Shown: positions 52,581 through 61,937, counted from the first letter of the stretch. The stretch is 64,000 nucleotides of DNA from Algoriphagus vanfongensis DSM 17529 (GCF_000429465.1 NZ_AUBX01000017.1:1-64000); one strand, 5' to 3'. The notes: generated by a model from the letters alone, not told the origin. Made by a program: numbers and translations.

Positions 52581-52976
52581 ATGCCTGCACAATCTCTCGA
52601 ACTCATCTTGGGTAGACAGTTTATGGACAGTCTGAGTATTCCCGGATTTTTGGTGGATACGGAAGGCAACTTGTTGTTTTACAATGAGTCTGCGGAAGAG
52701 GTTTTCGGTTTGAAATTTGGTGAGACCGGTGGTATGAGAGTAGAGGAGTGGGCTACCATTTTCACACCGATGGATGCTCAGGGAAAACTTCTGCCTCCCG
52801 AGTCATTGCCTTTGGTACAGACACTTCAATCCAAAATACCAGCGCATGGCTCCATGTATATCAATAATCTCAACAGGGAAAGAATCCGCATTACAGTCAC
52901 GGCATTTCCTATCATCGGTAGGCCGGATCGATATTTGGGAGCCATGGCCATGTTTTGGAAAAGTGAATTGCCATGA
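52581..52976 (+). CDS. stand-alone PAS-domain protein
   Basis: 131 residues comprising essentially one PAS domain (about 14-128). Key points are FMDSLSIPGFLVDTEGNLLFYN, then EEVFGLKF, and a final strand pair RITVTAFPIIGRP and GAMAMFWK. There is no kinase, cyclase or DNA-binding partner domain, so it acts as a sensor or adaptor. It overlaps the next gene by 4 nt (ATGA), suggesting coupled translation and possibly a physical partnership. The ligand is unknown. Confidence 0.85.
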   Translation: MPAQSLELILGRQFMDSLSIPGFLVDTEGNLLFYNESAEEVFGLKFGETGGMRVEEWATIFTPMDAQGKLLPPESLPLVQTLQSKIPAHGSMYINNLNRERIRITVTAFPIIGRPDRYLGAMAMFWKSELP

Positions 52977-53806
52977 AAGTCAAAGTTTGGGGATGTAGAG
53001 GCTCGCTGCCGGCACCTGGCCCAGAAAATATAAGCTATGGAGGGAATACTTCTTGCCTCGAAATCCGGGACGGAGACACGCTTTTGGTTCTAGACGCAGG
53101 TTCTGGGATTCAGCGACTAGGTAGATTTTTGGACAAAAAAGTTAAGGTCATTCACATATTGCTGACCCATTTGCATATAGACCATACGATGGGCTTGGGC
53201 TTTTTTGCACCCTTGTACAATCCTGATGTGGAAGTGCATCTATACGGGCCTAGTTCCAGTTCGGAATCTTTGTTGAACAGAATCAGAAAGTATTTTTCAG
53301 CGCCTTTGTTTCCTGTAAGATTGGCAGATCTTCCCAATCATCCTGTAATCCACGAACTCGATCAGAGTGAGTTTGAAATTGGTCCATTTCGAATCAAATC
53401 AGAATTCATCTGTCATCCCGGTCCGACTCTTGGTTATAGAATTCAACATGGAGCAAACGTTTTGGCCTATATGCCTGATCATGAATTGCAGTTGGGCTCG
53501 GCCAATTTTCCATTGGATCCGGAATGGACATCCGGATTCGAAATCGCAGTAAAGGCTGATTTACTGTTTCATGACGGAGCCTATTCTTTCAGTCAGTATG
53601 AGCAAAAAGTAGGTTGGGGACATAGTGCCGTCCGGGATACGATTCAGTTTGCTCAACTTTGTCAGGTGAAAAAGCTATCCATTTTTCATCACGAACCCAC
53701 CAATACCGATGAGCAGCTGGATGAGATACTTCGGCGAAATGTAGAAGGAAAAACTTTTGGTTTCGAAATCGAAATGTGCAAGGAAGGCTCAGTCTATGAA
53801 TTTTAG
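52973..53806 (+). CDS. metallo-beta-lactamase-fold hydrolase (PhnP-like)
   Basis: 277 residues. The start MKVKVWGCRGSLPAPGP and the metal motif LTHLHIDHTMGL (about residues 58-69, HxHxDH) place it in the MBL superfamily, near the phosphodiesterase branch. Further ligands are H in ICHPGPTLGY (about 145) and D in MPDHE and FHDGAY. No signal peptide is present, so it is cytoplasmic. It is coupled to the PAS gene, which may modulate it. Its stop is nested within that of the convergent MBL gene. Confidence 0.85.
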   Translation: MKVKVWGCRGSLPAPGPENISYGGNTSCLEIRDGDTLLVLDAGSGIQRLGRFLDKKVKVIHILLTHLHIDHTMGLGFFAPLYNPDVEVHLYGPSSSSESLLNRIRKYFSAPLFPVRLADLPNHPVIHELDQSEFEIGPFRIKSEFICHPGPTLGYRIQHGANVLAYMPDHELQLGSANFPLDPEWTSGFEIAVKADLLFHDGAYSFSQYEQKVGWGHSAVRDTIQFAQLCQVKKLSIFHHEPTNTDEQLDEILRRNVEGKTFGFEIEMCKEGSVYEF

Positions 53807-54543
53807 TCCGCGTACCAGTTTTTAAGCCTGACCTCTACATCCGGAGCGTTTTCATTGACGAGTTTTTTGAATTTTTCCACATCACTCAGCCCATCTGGAC
53901 CTCTGTAGTGATAGGGATAGACGACAGTAGGCTGAAATTCCGAAACTGCCGACGCAGCCTGCTCCACATCCATGGTAAAAGGCAGATTCATGCAGACAAA
54001 GGCGACATCAATATTTTTCAGCTCTCTCATCTCTTGAATGTCTTCCGTATCTCCGGAGAAATAAAAGCTTTTGCCACCGAGTTCCATCACATAGCCGTTT
54101 CCTCTTCCCTTTGGATGGCGGCTGTCGTCTGTTTCTGGAAGATTGTACATGGGAATGGCTTCGACGAGGCTGCCTAAAATATTTTCAGAATCCCCATTGT
54201 TAAGGATGATAATGCTTTTGTACTTTTCAGCAGGCAGTTTGTCGGCCACAGCTTTAGGCGCCACGATTATGGCTTGAGACAGATCCAATCCGTCCAAAGT
54301 CTCCTGATTGTGATGATCGCCATGGATGTCCGTGATCAATACGATGTCAGCGATATTCTGTGCCGAATAGCGACTGGCTCCTCCATAGGGATCCACGTAA
54401 ACGGTCATATCTTTATAATCCAAAACAAGCGAACCATGATGAATAGGAGTGATTTTGACATCTCCACTTTTTGCCGGGATCAAATCTTGAGCCTTTACAA
54501 AGCTAGTCAGGCAAATCAAAATAAATGCGAATAAGGGTTTCAT
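53803..54543 (-). CDS. secreted metallo-beta-lactamase-fold hydrolase (UlaG-like)
   Basis: 246 residues with a signal peptide (LFAFILICLTSFVKAQ). DIVLITDIHGDHHNQETL carries the HxDH-type metal ligands, and FYFSGDTEDI and VYPYHYRGPDG supply further ligands typical of UlaG-like MBL proteins. It is probably periplasmic. It begins 84 nt from the AT-rich islet with the nuclease-like gene. It is convergent with another MBL-fold gene but of a different subfamily, so the pair is not a recent duplication. The substrate is unknown. Confidence 0.85.
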   Translation of the reverse strand: MKPLFAFILICLTSFVKAQDLIPAKSGDVKITPIHHGSLVLDYKDMTVYVDPYGGASRYSAQNIADIVLITDIHGDHHNQETLDGLDLSQAIIVAPKAVADKLPAEKYKSIIILNNGDSENILGSLVEAIPMYNLPETDDSRHPKGRGNGYVMELGGKSFYFSGDTEDIQEMRELKNIDVAFVCMNLPFTMDVEQAASAVSEFQPTVVYPYHYRGPDGLSDVEKFKKLVNENAPDVEVRLKNWYAD

Positions 54544-54626
54544 GGGTTAGTCTTTAAATTTTTCAAAATACTTTAAATCAATAATATAAGGTATTTGTAG
54601 CCATTGTTCGCAACTAGCTTTTTCCA

Positions 54627-55715
54627 TTATACTTCTTGAATTTCAAATCCGTTTTCTCTTGCCAAGTCCACAATGTTTTTAATATTGTCCTTTCCCCATT
54701 CGGTTGAAACTACAAATTGAATATTGTCAGCGCTTGTCAGAATCTCATCGTTTCCAGTAAAGTGTCTTTTGTTTGATTTGTTTGCATATTTTGTTTCTAC
54801 AAAGTCCAATTTGTTGATTACACCAGTCGAACCTTGATAGTCATCTTTAAAAAAGCGTTTTAGTGATGAAAAGCCGGTCGGATACTTTTGCAAATATGCT
54901 TTTACAAATTCCAAAACAAACCTGTTTTTCGGAAGTCTCGCACTTGTTCCGTTTATTATGTATTTGGTTTTGTCTCTTGTGTTTTTATTTTCGGATTGGG
55001 TCGAAACGTAGGCTTGAATTGCTGGTTTTTCGGTTGTTGGTTGAGCCTTTAGCTGAATATTGATTGAGATCTCTTTAAGAACATTGTCAATCAGATCCGC
55101 ATCGTAGTTGTTTAGAAAATCTTGTTTAATCAATTCCAAAAGTTCTGTTCGGTATTCGTCAGATAAGATTTTCTGTTGCAATTTTTTTTGGTCAGCTTTT
55201 CGATTGATTTTTTTGAGCGAGTTTAAAGTAAATGTTTTTAGCGCTTCATAACTAAAACTTTGTTTCGAAAACAATTCTACAAATTTCAATCCTTTCGCAG
55301 AGTCTCGCTCAAACTCAATAGTTTCAATTAAAACAGGGTCGTCATGGTCAGTCAAATCCCCATCGTAGAAAATCTGGACTGCTTGTCCAATTAAAACTCC
55401 GTATTGAAGTCTTAACTGGCGCATATAAGAAAAAAGTTGTTGCTGGAAATTAATTCTTAATGGAATGCTCGGTTGTTTTATTTCAATGACAAAGAGATTT
55501 TTCTTTTCTGTTGAGTTGACCACAAAATCAGGCGTTATTCTATTAGAGGCTCCAATTTGAAATGAAGGTCGAATTTGTAGGTCTCCCAAAAATTCTTTCC
55601 AGTCCAACACTCTCAATGCTTGAATTACATTTTGCTCAAAATCCCTTTCACTGATATCAGTCTGGATATTGTCGGATAATAAAAAGCAGACCTCATTCCA
55701 TTTTTCGTTGTTCAT
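54627..55715 (-). CDS. HsdR-N-like PD-(D/E)xK nuclease protein, orphan
   Basis: 362 residues. Residues 20-135 match the type I restriction endonuclease R-subunit N-terminal fold: RDFEQNVIQALRVLDW, then TPDFVV (catalytic Asp about residue 63) and LFVIEIKQPSIP (E-x-K about 74-78). A helical and Lys/Glu-rich linker follows (about 175-250), and a C-terminal domain contains NKRHFTGNDEILTSADN and FVVSTEWGKDN. There is no HsdM/HsdS partner and no helicase motor. The local base composition is distinctly more AT-rich than the neighbours, which suggests horizontal acquisition. A defence or DNA-binding function is inference. Confidence 0.78.
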   Translation of the reverse strand: MNNEKWNEVCFLLSDNIQTDISERDFEQNVIQALRVLDWKEFLGDLQIRPSFQIGASNRITPDFVVNSTEKKNLFVIEIKQPSIPLRINFQQQLFSYMRQLRLQYGVLIGQAVQIFYDGDLTDHDDPVLIETIEFERDSAKGLKFVELFSKQSFSYEALKTFTLNSLKKINRKADQKKLQQKILSDEYRTELLELIKQDFLNNYDADLIDNVLKEISINIQLKAQPTTEKPAIQAYVSTQSENKNTRDKTKYIINGTSARLPKNRFVLEFVKAYLQKYPTGFSSLKRFFKDDYQGSTGVINKLDFVETKYANKSNKRHFTGNDEILTSADNIQFVVSTEWGKDNIKNIVDLARENGFEIQEV

Positions 55716-55844
55716 TCTCGGTTTTCTCGTTTTTTCAGCTTGTTGATAACTTCTTTATAGTTACCTGTTTCTAGTGACTAGCTGTCCAAGAAAAGGTGAG
55801 ATAGTCACGGGTTTTAAATTTTTTAATTCATCATTCTCAATTCG

Positions 55845-57383
55845 CTATCCCGCCCAGCCTTCTCTATCCAAGCTTCGATATTGGATCGCTTCTGCCAGAT
55901 GCTCGACTTTGATCTCTTCCGAGTCGGCGATATCGGCGATCGTTCGGGCGACTTTCAGGATGCGGTCATAGGCTCTTGCTGAAAGGCCCAGTCGCTCCAT
56001 CGCAGTTTTGAGTAGGATTTTTCCGGCATCATTGATTTGACAGACTTCCTTGACCATATGGGAAGGCATCATCGCATTGCAATAGACTTCAGGATTGTTT
56101 TGGAAGCGATCTTTTTGTCTTTCTCTCCCTTGGATCACACGCTCCCGGATGGATTTGCTGGATTCGCTTTTGCGGGTCGAGGTCATCTCGTCAAATTTCA
56201 CAGGCGTGACTTCCACATGCAGGTCTATTCGGTCAAGCAAGGGTCCGCTGACCTTATTGAGATATCGCTGTACGATACCGGGCCCACAGACGCATTCCTT
56301 CTCAGGATGATTGTAGTAGCCACAGGGGCAAGGGTTCATGCTCGCGATCAGCATAAAGTTGGCAGGATAGTCCACCGAAACTTTGGCCCTTGAGATCGTG
56401 ACTTTTCTTTCTTCCAATGGCTGACGCATGACTTCCAAGACGGTGCGTTTGAACTCTGGGAGTTCGTCCAGAAAAAGCACTCCGTTATGCGCCAATGAAA
56501 TTTCTCCCGGTTGGGGATTGCCTCCGCCGCCTACCAAAGCCACATCAGAAATGGTGTGATGTGGACTGCGAAAAGGGCGATTGGCTAGAAGAGAAGCGTT
56601 TTTTCCAAGCTTTCCAGCGACCGAATGGATCTTGGTGGCTTCCAGCGCTTCCTGAAGAGAAAGCGGTGGCAAAATCGAAGGGAGCCTTTTGGCAAGCATA
56701 GTTTTACCTGCTCCGGGAGGACCTATCATGATCACATTGTGTCCACCGGCAGCGGCGATTTCCATGGCTCGTTTGATGTTTTCCTGGCCTTGCACATCTG
56801 CAAAGTCAAACTCGATATCATCCAATGAATGATAAAAAATCTCCCTGGTGTCTGTGACCAGAGGCTCAATGTCCAATTCGCCCATCAGGAAATTGGCGGC
56901 TTGCTGGAGTGTCTCTACCGGGATGATGTCCAGATTGTTGACGATGGAAGCCTCTTTGGCATTTTCTACAGGAAGGATAAAACCCTTAAATCCCTTTTTT
57001 CTGGCTTCTATGGCAATGGGCAAAACGCCTTTGATCGGGCGGAGATTTCCATCAAGCGAAAGCTCTCCCATGATCACATAGCGATCCAGCTCGGGAAAAT
57101 CCACCTGCTCGGAAGCTTGCAGGATTCCCATGGCAATGGGTAAGTCATAGGCTGAGCCTTCTTTGCGAATATCAGCAGGTGCGAGGTTGATCACTACTTT
57201 TTGTCTCGGCATGCGGAAGCCAAAATATTTCAAAGCAGATTCTACCCGCTGTTGAGATTCTTTGACAGCAGAATCGGGAAGACCTACCATAAAGAAACTA
57301 GTGCCTTGTCCTACGTTGACTTCGATTGTGATCAGGTTGGCATCTACCCCTGAGACAGCGCTTCCAAAAGTTTTTGCTACCAT
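55845..57383 (-). CDS. yifB: YifB family Mg-chelatase-like AAA+ ATPase (ComM-like)
   Basis: 512 residues. An N-terminal Lon-protease-like S5/S9-type domain (about 1-165) is followed by the AAA+ domain, with the P-loop GPPGAGKTMLAKRLPS (about 221-236) and FLDELPEFKRTVLEVMRQPLEE (Walker B). A cysteine cluster CPCGYYNHPEKECVCGPG (about 351-368) lies in the AAA module. The C-terminal Mg-chelatase-like lid has GLSARAYDRILKVARTIADI. ComM-type helicases aid branch migration during natural transformation. Whether this strain is competent is not shown. Confidence 0.95.
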   Translation of the reverse strand: MVAKTFGSAVSGVDANLITIEVNVGQGTSFFMVGLPDSAVKESQQRVESALKYFGFRMPRQKVVINLAPADIRKEGSAYDLPIAMGILQASEQVDFPELDRYVIMGELSLDGNLRPIKGVLPIAIEARKKGFKGFILPVENAKEASIVNNLDIIPVETLQQAANFLMGELDIEPLVTDTREIFYHSLDDIEFDFADVQGQENIKRAMEIAAAGGHNVIMIGPPGAGKTMLAKRLPSILPPLSLQEALEATKIHSVAGKLGKNASLLANRPFRSPHHTISDVALVGGGGNPQPGEISLAHNGVLFLDELPEFKRTVLEVMRQPLEERKVTISRAKVSVDYPANFMLIASMNPCPCGYYNHPEKECVCGPGIVQRYLNKVSGPLLDRIDLHVEVTPVKFDEMTSTRKSESSKSIRERVIQGRERQKDRFQNNPEVYCNAMMPSHMVKEVCQINDAGKILLKTAMERLGLSARAYDRILKVARTIADIADSEEIKVEHLAEAIQYRSLDREGWAG

Positions 57384-57446
57384 ATCAATAAAAAAGGAAA
57401 CCGTTTGGCTTCCTCAATATACTGTTAGTTTGACTTTTTGTCTTCA

Positions 57447-57827
57447 TCAGTCCGTGAAATTTTGACGTGGAGGCAAGTTGCCACCATCACTTTCCGGTGT
57501 TTTGGGAGGGGTTTGTTTTGGTGCACTTGGCTTAGAGCTTGCAGGAGTCTGCGGATGCTCAAAGTCATAGATTTTGGCTTTGAGTCTGTTCATCTCATTG
57601 TCCATTTTGGTGATCTTGGAGTTGAGTGAGGAAAAAGCTCCTTTGCCAGTCAGCCAAGCTACCAAGAAAATCCCCAGGCCTACCAAGAAGATCGTTACCA
57701 TGGATTGGGAAGTGACTTCATCCATTCCAAATAGATTTCCCAAGGTGTCAAAAGTGATAAAAAAAATCAGATAAGCCACGAAATAGACCAACAGGACTAT
57801 TTGCATGATGTCATGAAACTTTTTCAT
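57447..57827 (-). CDS. small two-helix membrane protein with coiled-coil tail
   Basis: 126 residues, family not recognised. Two membrane helices (about 9-28 and 42-62) precede a short heptad-like segment KITKMDNEMNRLKAKIYDF, then a Pro/Ser/Lys-rich disordered tail. The start at 57827 (MKKFHD) is chosen, with the upstream in-frame start at 57839 as an alternative. It is 31 nt downstream of the ABC exporter gene, so is likely co-transcribed. The topology suggests a small membrane adaptor. Confidence 0.68.
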   Translation of the reverse strand: MKKFHDIMQIVLLVYFVAYLIFFITFDTLGNLFGMDEVTSQSMVTIFLVGLGIFLVAWLTGKGAFSSLNSKITKMDNEMNRLKAKIYDFEHPQTPASSKPSAPKQTPPKTPESDGGNLPPRQNFTD

Positions 57828-57857
57828 ATTTAAAATCAATTAAGTTTTTCGAATATA

Positions 57858-59690
57858 CTAAACGGACTGAATACTGGAAAGCTTTTGATAGAGACCTTCT
57901 GCTTGAATCAGTTCCTGATGCGTCCCGCTCTGAACGATCCGACCATGTTCGATAACGAGGATTTGGTCTGCATGCTGAATCGTACTCAGGCGATGCGCGA
58001 TCACTAGGGTAGTACGGTTGTGCATCAGTTTGGTGAGTGCTTCCTGTACCAGTAATTCTGATTCGGAGTCCAAGGCACTTGTTGCCTCATCCAGAATCAA
58101 GATCGGAGGGTTTTTCAGCACAGCACGGGCTATACTCAGTCTTTGCCTTTGTCCGCCGGATAGCAAAGAGCCGCGCTCTCCGATGCTGCTCTGATAGCCA
58201 TTTTCCATTTTGATGATAAACTCATGCGCATTGGCGATTTTGGCAGCTTCGATCACTTGCTCCTCTGTGACATCTTCCATGCCGAAGGCGATGTTGTTGA
58301 AAACAGTGTCATTGAAAAGGATAGATTCCTGGGTGACAATTCCCATTAGTCTTCGCATTGCACCCAAATCCAGTTGTCTGAGGTCTTTGCCATCCATGAG
58401 GATCTTTCCCTGAGTAGGATCGTAAAATCTCGGCACCAAATCTGCCAATGTAGATTTGCCTCCCCCGGAAGGACCTACCAGCGCGATTGTTTTTCCCCTC
58501 GAAAGCCTAAAGTCAATGTTTTGCAAAACAGCCTTGTCCTGATAGGCGAAATTGACCTGCTTGAACTCAATGGCGTCCTGAAAATCGGTTGGGGAAATGG
58601 CATTTGCCGGACTCTGTATCTGAGTTGGGGTATCGACTACTTCAAATACCCGCTCGGCCGAGGCGATTCCTCGCTGAATACTGCTGACTGCTCGGGAGAT
58701 TTCCTTGGCAGGATTGAGCACCTGTGTGAAAATAATAATGTATGTAATGAAATCCGAAGCGCTCAGATCCGAGTTGCCACTCAGTACCAAGCTGCCGCCA
58801 TAGACAAGGATTCCCGCTACCACGCTGACTCCGAGAAACTGCGAAATCGGAGAAGCCAATTCATTTTTGCGGGCCATATTGACATTGACAGAAGCGTAGT
58901 GGTCTGTCTCGCGGTCAAATTTGCCAAACATAAACTTCTCGGCATTGAAGGCTTTGATGACCCGCATACCGCCCAATGTTTCATCCAAGATGTTGACGAT
59001 GCGGCCTAAGGATTGCTGGCTTTGAATTGCTTTTTTCTTGAGCCTTCTGGTGATCCCACCGATAATGGCCCCCGAAATCGGGATGATCAAAATCGTGAAA
59101 AGAGTCAGCTTGACAGACATAAAAAAGAGTACCGCGAAATACAAGATAATAGTCGCCGGTTCCCGAAAAACGACCCTCAGTGACTGCACGATGGTGTTTT
59201 CTACTTCCTGCACATCATTGGTCATCTTGGACATCAGGTCTCCCTTGCGCTCATTGGAGAAGTAGCCGATGTGAAACTGAGTCACTTTGCCAAAGATATC
59301 TGCGCGCATTTTTTTGATTACCACCGCTCTGACCTGCGCCAAAACCACCCCGGATAGGTAGGTGAAGAGATTGGAAAGAAATACCGAACAGACGATGATG
59401 ATACAGACAAATACCAAGGTGCCGACTTTGCCATAGCTGTCAGTGACCTGAAGAAAATAGTGGTTGAACAAGCCGGAAAAATATTCGATACTCAGAGAAA
59501 ACTCCGGCAGACTACGGTACTGCTCCAGAGACTGAGGGTCCACCTGCTCAAAAATCACATCAAAAAGCGGTTTGAGCAAGGTGAAATTGACCAACCCAAA
59601 AATGATGGAAAAGAGGGTGTAAACGATATAGGTAGGGACAAACCTGCCAAAGGGTTTGGCGTAGGAAAGTATCCGCAAGTAGGTTTTCAT
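57858..59690 (-). CDS. ABC exporter, half-transporter (lipid A exporter MsbA-like)
   Basis: 610 residues. A six-helix membrane domain (about 15-330) is followed by an ABC ATPase: Walker A GPSGGGKSTLADLVPRFYD (about 395), signature LSGGQRQRLSIARAVLKNPP, Walker B ILILDEATSALDSESE and H-loop VIAHRLSTI. This half-exporter dimerises. The EAA-like loop EKFMFGKFDRETDHY and overall length are near MsbA, and the placement beside an outer-surface protein gene would fit lipid or glycan export. A paralogous exporter lies at 45528, but the two share only family-level similarity. Confidence 0.92.
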   Translation of the reverse strand: MKTYLRILSYAKPFGRFVPTYIVYTLFSIIFGLVNFTLLKPLFDVIFEQVDPQSLEQYRSLPEFSLSIEYFSGLFNHYFLQVTDSYGKVGTLVFVCIIIVCSVFLSNLFTYLSGVVLAQVRAVVIKKMRADIFGKVTQFHIGYFSNERKGDLMSKMTNDVQEVENTIVQSLRVVFREPATIILYFAVLFFMSVKLTLFTILIIPISGAIIGGITRRLKKKAIQSQQSLGRIVNILDETLGGMRVIKAFNAEKFMFGKFDRETDHYASVNVNMARKNELASPISQFLGVSVVAGILVYGGSLVLSGNSDLSASDFITYIIIFTQVLNPAKEISRAVSSIQRGIASAERVFEVVDTPTQIQSPANAISPTDFQDAIEFKQVNFAYQDKAVLQNIDFRLSRGKTIALVGPSGGGKSTLADLVPRFYDPTQGKILMDGKDLRQLDLGAMRRLMGIVTQESILFNDTVFNNIAFGMEDVTEEQVIEAAKIANAHEFIIKMENGYQSSIGERGSLLSGGQRQRLSIARAVLKNPPILILDEATSALDSESELLVQEALTKLMHNRTTLVIAHRLSTIQHADQILVIEHGRIVQSGTHQELIQAEGLYQKLSSIQSV

Positions 59691-59741
59691 GTGTTGGTAT
59701 TCGGAATTCCGCCCGGCAAGTTACAGAAAATTGATCTTAGG

Positions 59742-61427
59742 CTAGAAATTGTAATCCGGACGAATAAAGTTCCATCTCACACCCACTTGAACAAATTGGC
59801 TGCTTTCCGGAGCATCTAGATCTTGCGCAGTTCTTCTTCTGAAGGTGTGGTTGGCATCGATAAACAGATTGTGCTTGAGCATGTAGCTCGCCACCAGATT
59901 GGTCTGAACGACCTTATTTTCTATCCCTTGCCCGATGTAGTTGCCAAAGAGCCCTGTTGGACTTCCTTCCAACCGGTTTTTGAGGACATCACCGCCGTAG
60001 TTGGTCTCGGCATCCGGGTCAGTTCCGTACAACTGATACATGCCCTGCAGGCTGATGTTTAATTTGGGAATAGGTTGATAGCGAATGATGCTGATGAATT
60101 CTCGGAAGTTTGCTCCTCGCGGATGAGTAAGCGGATTGCGCCAGTTGGAATAGGATTGATGTTCAAACTTTTCCTGAAAGGTATAAGGTCTTGCGGCATT
60201 GAATTCCAGCTGAAGATCTAGATTGGAAAGTCCAAAAGCATTGATGTATTTATAGCCTGCCTGCGCACCGAATTTATTTCTCTTAGAGCCTTTGCCGTCT
60301 ATTCCGAAGAATTCATTGAATACAAATTCATCTAAGGCAAACTGTCCATATACTTCCATGCCCGGGTAGAAAATCCATTTTCCGTCTATTCCCAGCATGA
60401 CTTTGTCAGGAGTGCCCAAAGATTGCTCCACCCATCTGAAAAACACAATTGGGTTGAAGTAATTGAAGTTGACCTTGTCTGTCATGACTGACTCAAAAAA
60501 GCCCAAGTTGATGTTTTTTCCAATATTGAATCCCAAGCGATGCATGGAAAAATACTTCTGCGGATATCGTCCATCTGTAGGCCGACCTCTGTCATAAAAC
60601 ACATCTGCTGTCATCTGGGTCCAGAGATTGGTCAGTTGAAATTTCCAAACTTTGGTGTTGAGCTTGACAAACATATAAGGATTGGAAAAGTCAGAGAGCA
60701 AAAAGGAGCGATAGCCTTCCCCGATGAAGTTGCGGTCATGACCTACTTGGGCCTGTATGCTTTTGGTCAGATTGAAGTTTACATGGCCCCTGGCAGAAAA
60801 AAAGCTATAACCGTCCGTGTTGTATTCTTTCCAAAACCCCTCGCCGGGTACTGCACCATTGTATGCTGCATAGTCTTTGACCCAAGTAGGGAAGAAAAGC
60901 TCAGTGGTAGTCATATAGGTGAAGAAGCTGACTTTTTTGTCAATTGCTCCCCGAAGAACAATCCCGCGACTCAATTGAGCGGGATTTTGTTCATTATCGG
61001 TTTCCAGCCCTCCTGCCAGATAAATCACAGGGCTTAAGTGAATGTCAAAATCCTCGCTATGATGGTGGGCAAAATCACCCGGCTTTCGATAGAGTTTTTT
61101 GAGAAATGGTTTGTTAGAGTCGGGAGTCTCCTGCTCTACAAACTCCCAGTTGTCTTGCGCAAGATAGGCTAGGTTGAACCGATCCACTGCGGTGCTGATG
61201 ACAGAGTCCTGTGCCAAAGAGTCCAGATACTTGGCGAGTAGGTCTCTTCGCTGCGGCTTGTAAGCAGACTGGAAAAAGGGATTGTTTTGGCCTTGAAGGA
61301 TTTCGTAGCGCTCAAATCGATGATAGTAATCTCTGTCAAAAGGAATATAGCTTCCTTGTGAGTATCCAATCAATGGAGCGAAAATCAAAAGAAGAAGACA
61401 AAGCGATAGTTTTTGGGTAGTGGGCAT
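59742..61427 (-). CDS. outer-membrane protein of the RemB/Wzi capsule-assembly type
   Basis: About 561 residues. A signal peptide (LCLLLLIFAPLIGYSQ) is followed by a helical region (40-120), then a large beta barrel. The diagnostic segment IQAQVGHDRNFIGEGYRSFLLSDFSNPYMFV (in pieces: QVGHDRNFIGEGYRS, LLSDFSNPY) matches the Wzi/RemB family; RemB is involved in gliding motility of Flavobacterium. Further strands include FFSARGHVNFNL and LHGRYQGMYQLYGTD-like repeats. The final residues NFIRPDYNF end in Phe. The start at 61427 is chosen, with an in-frame ATG at 61466 possible. It lies 51 nt upstream of the ABC exporter gene. Confidence 0.8.
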   Translation of the reverse strand: MPTTQKLSLCLLLLIFAPLIGYSQGSYIPFDRDYYHRFERYEILQGQNNPFFQSAYKPQRRDLLAKYLDSLAQDSVISTAVDRFNLAYLAQDNWEFVEQETPDSNKPFLKKLYRKPGDFAHHHSEDFDIHLSPVIYLAGGLETDNEQNPAQLSRGIVLRGAIDKKVSFFTYMTTTELFFPTWVKDYAAYNGAVPGEGFWKEYNTDGYSFFSARGHVNFNLTKSIQAQVGHDRNFIGEGYRSFLLSDFSNPYMFVKLNTKVWKFQLTNLWTQMTADVFYDRGRPTDGRYPQKYFSMHRLGFNIGKNINLGFFESVMTDKVNFNYFNPIVFFRWVEQSLGTPDKVMLGIDGKWIFYPGMEVYGQFALDEFVFNEFFGIDGKGSKRNKFGAQAGYKYINAFGLSNLDLQLEFNAARPYTFQEKFEHQSYSNWRNPLTHPRGANFREFISIIRYQPIPKLNISLQGMYQLYGTDPDAETNYGGDVLKNRLEGSPTGLFGNYIGQGIENKVVQTNLVASYMLKHNLFIDANHTFRRRTAQDLDAPESSQFVQVGVRWNFIRPDYNF

Positions 61428-61600
61428 ACTCACAGACGGAAGGTGACAATCGTGCATTTGATGCATGAAAATAGCTTGTAGCGGGGATTTTCCCTATTTG
61501 AAAGTGAATCTCTGTCCAAAGAAAAATTAAATAATTGAAAACCTTATCTTTGTGCTCGATGAGGATCCTGCCAAATCGGAATATAATTTTTTACAAACAT

Positions 61601-61631
61601 TTGGTGAGTTTTGTGAAAAAGGGTAACTTTG
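61601..61631 (+). promoter_or_regulatory. rpmE promoter
   Basis: TTG at 61601-61603 and TAACTTTG at 61624-61631 with a 20-nt spacer, matching the Bacteroidota sigma-70 consensus. The leader to the rpmE ATG at 61672 would be about 35 nt. This is the clearest complete promoter in the window. Confidence 0.75.
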
Positions 61632-61671
61632 TGCCTCATTTGAAAAAGCTACTCCAAAAATACTTAGTGAT

Positions 61672-61917
61672 ATGAAAGCTGATATTCATCCAAACTACAG
61701 AGACGTTGTGTTTTATGACACTTCTTCTGAGTTTAAATTCTTGACAAAATCTACTATCGAAACAGACGAGACTATCGTGTGGGAAGATGGCAAAGAATAT
61801 CCTGTGTACAAAATCGAGGTGAGCTCTGAATCTCATCCGTTCTACACTGGTAAGAAAATGTTGCTCGATACTGCTGGTCGAGTGGAGAAATTCAACAGAA
61901 GATACGCGAAGAAGTAA
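61672..61917 (+). CDS. rpmE2: 50S ribosomal protein L31, type B
   Basis: 81 residues: [19 protein letters not shown], then [20 protein letters not shown] and [26 protein letters not shown]. The four cysteines of zinc-binding L31 are absent, so this is the zinc-independent type B form. In many bacteria type B L31 is made under zinc limitation, but here no Zur site is visible and it has a normal housekeeping-like promoter, suggesting it may be the only L31. It stands alone with a strong terminator behind it. Confidence 0.97.
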   Translation: MKADIHPNYRDVVFYDTSSEFKFLTKSTIETDETIVWEDGKEYPVYKIEVSSESHPFYTGKKMLLDTAGRVEKFNRRYAKK

Positions 61918-61937
61918 TTCTTGCAGCTCTTCAGCTA

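Noticed and set aside
45528..59690. The two ABC exporters (45528 and 57858) as a recent tandem duplication
   Set aside because: They are 10 kb apart with different neighbours, and their ATPase motifs differ (LSVGQRQ versus LSGGQRQ), so they are only distant paralogues.
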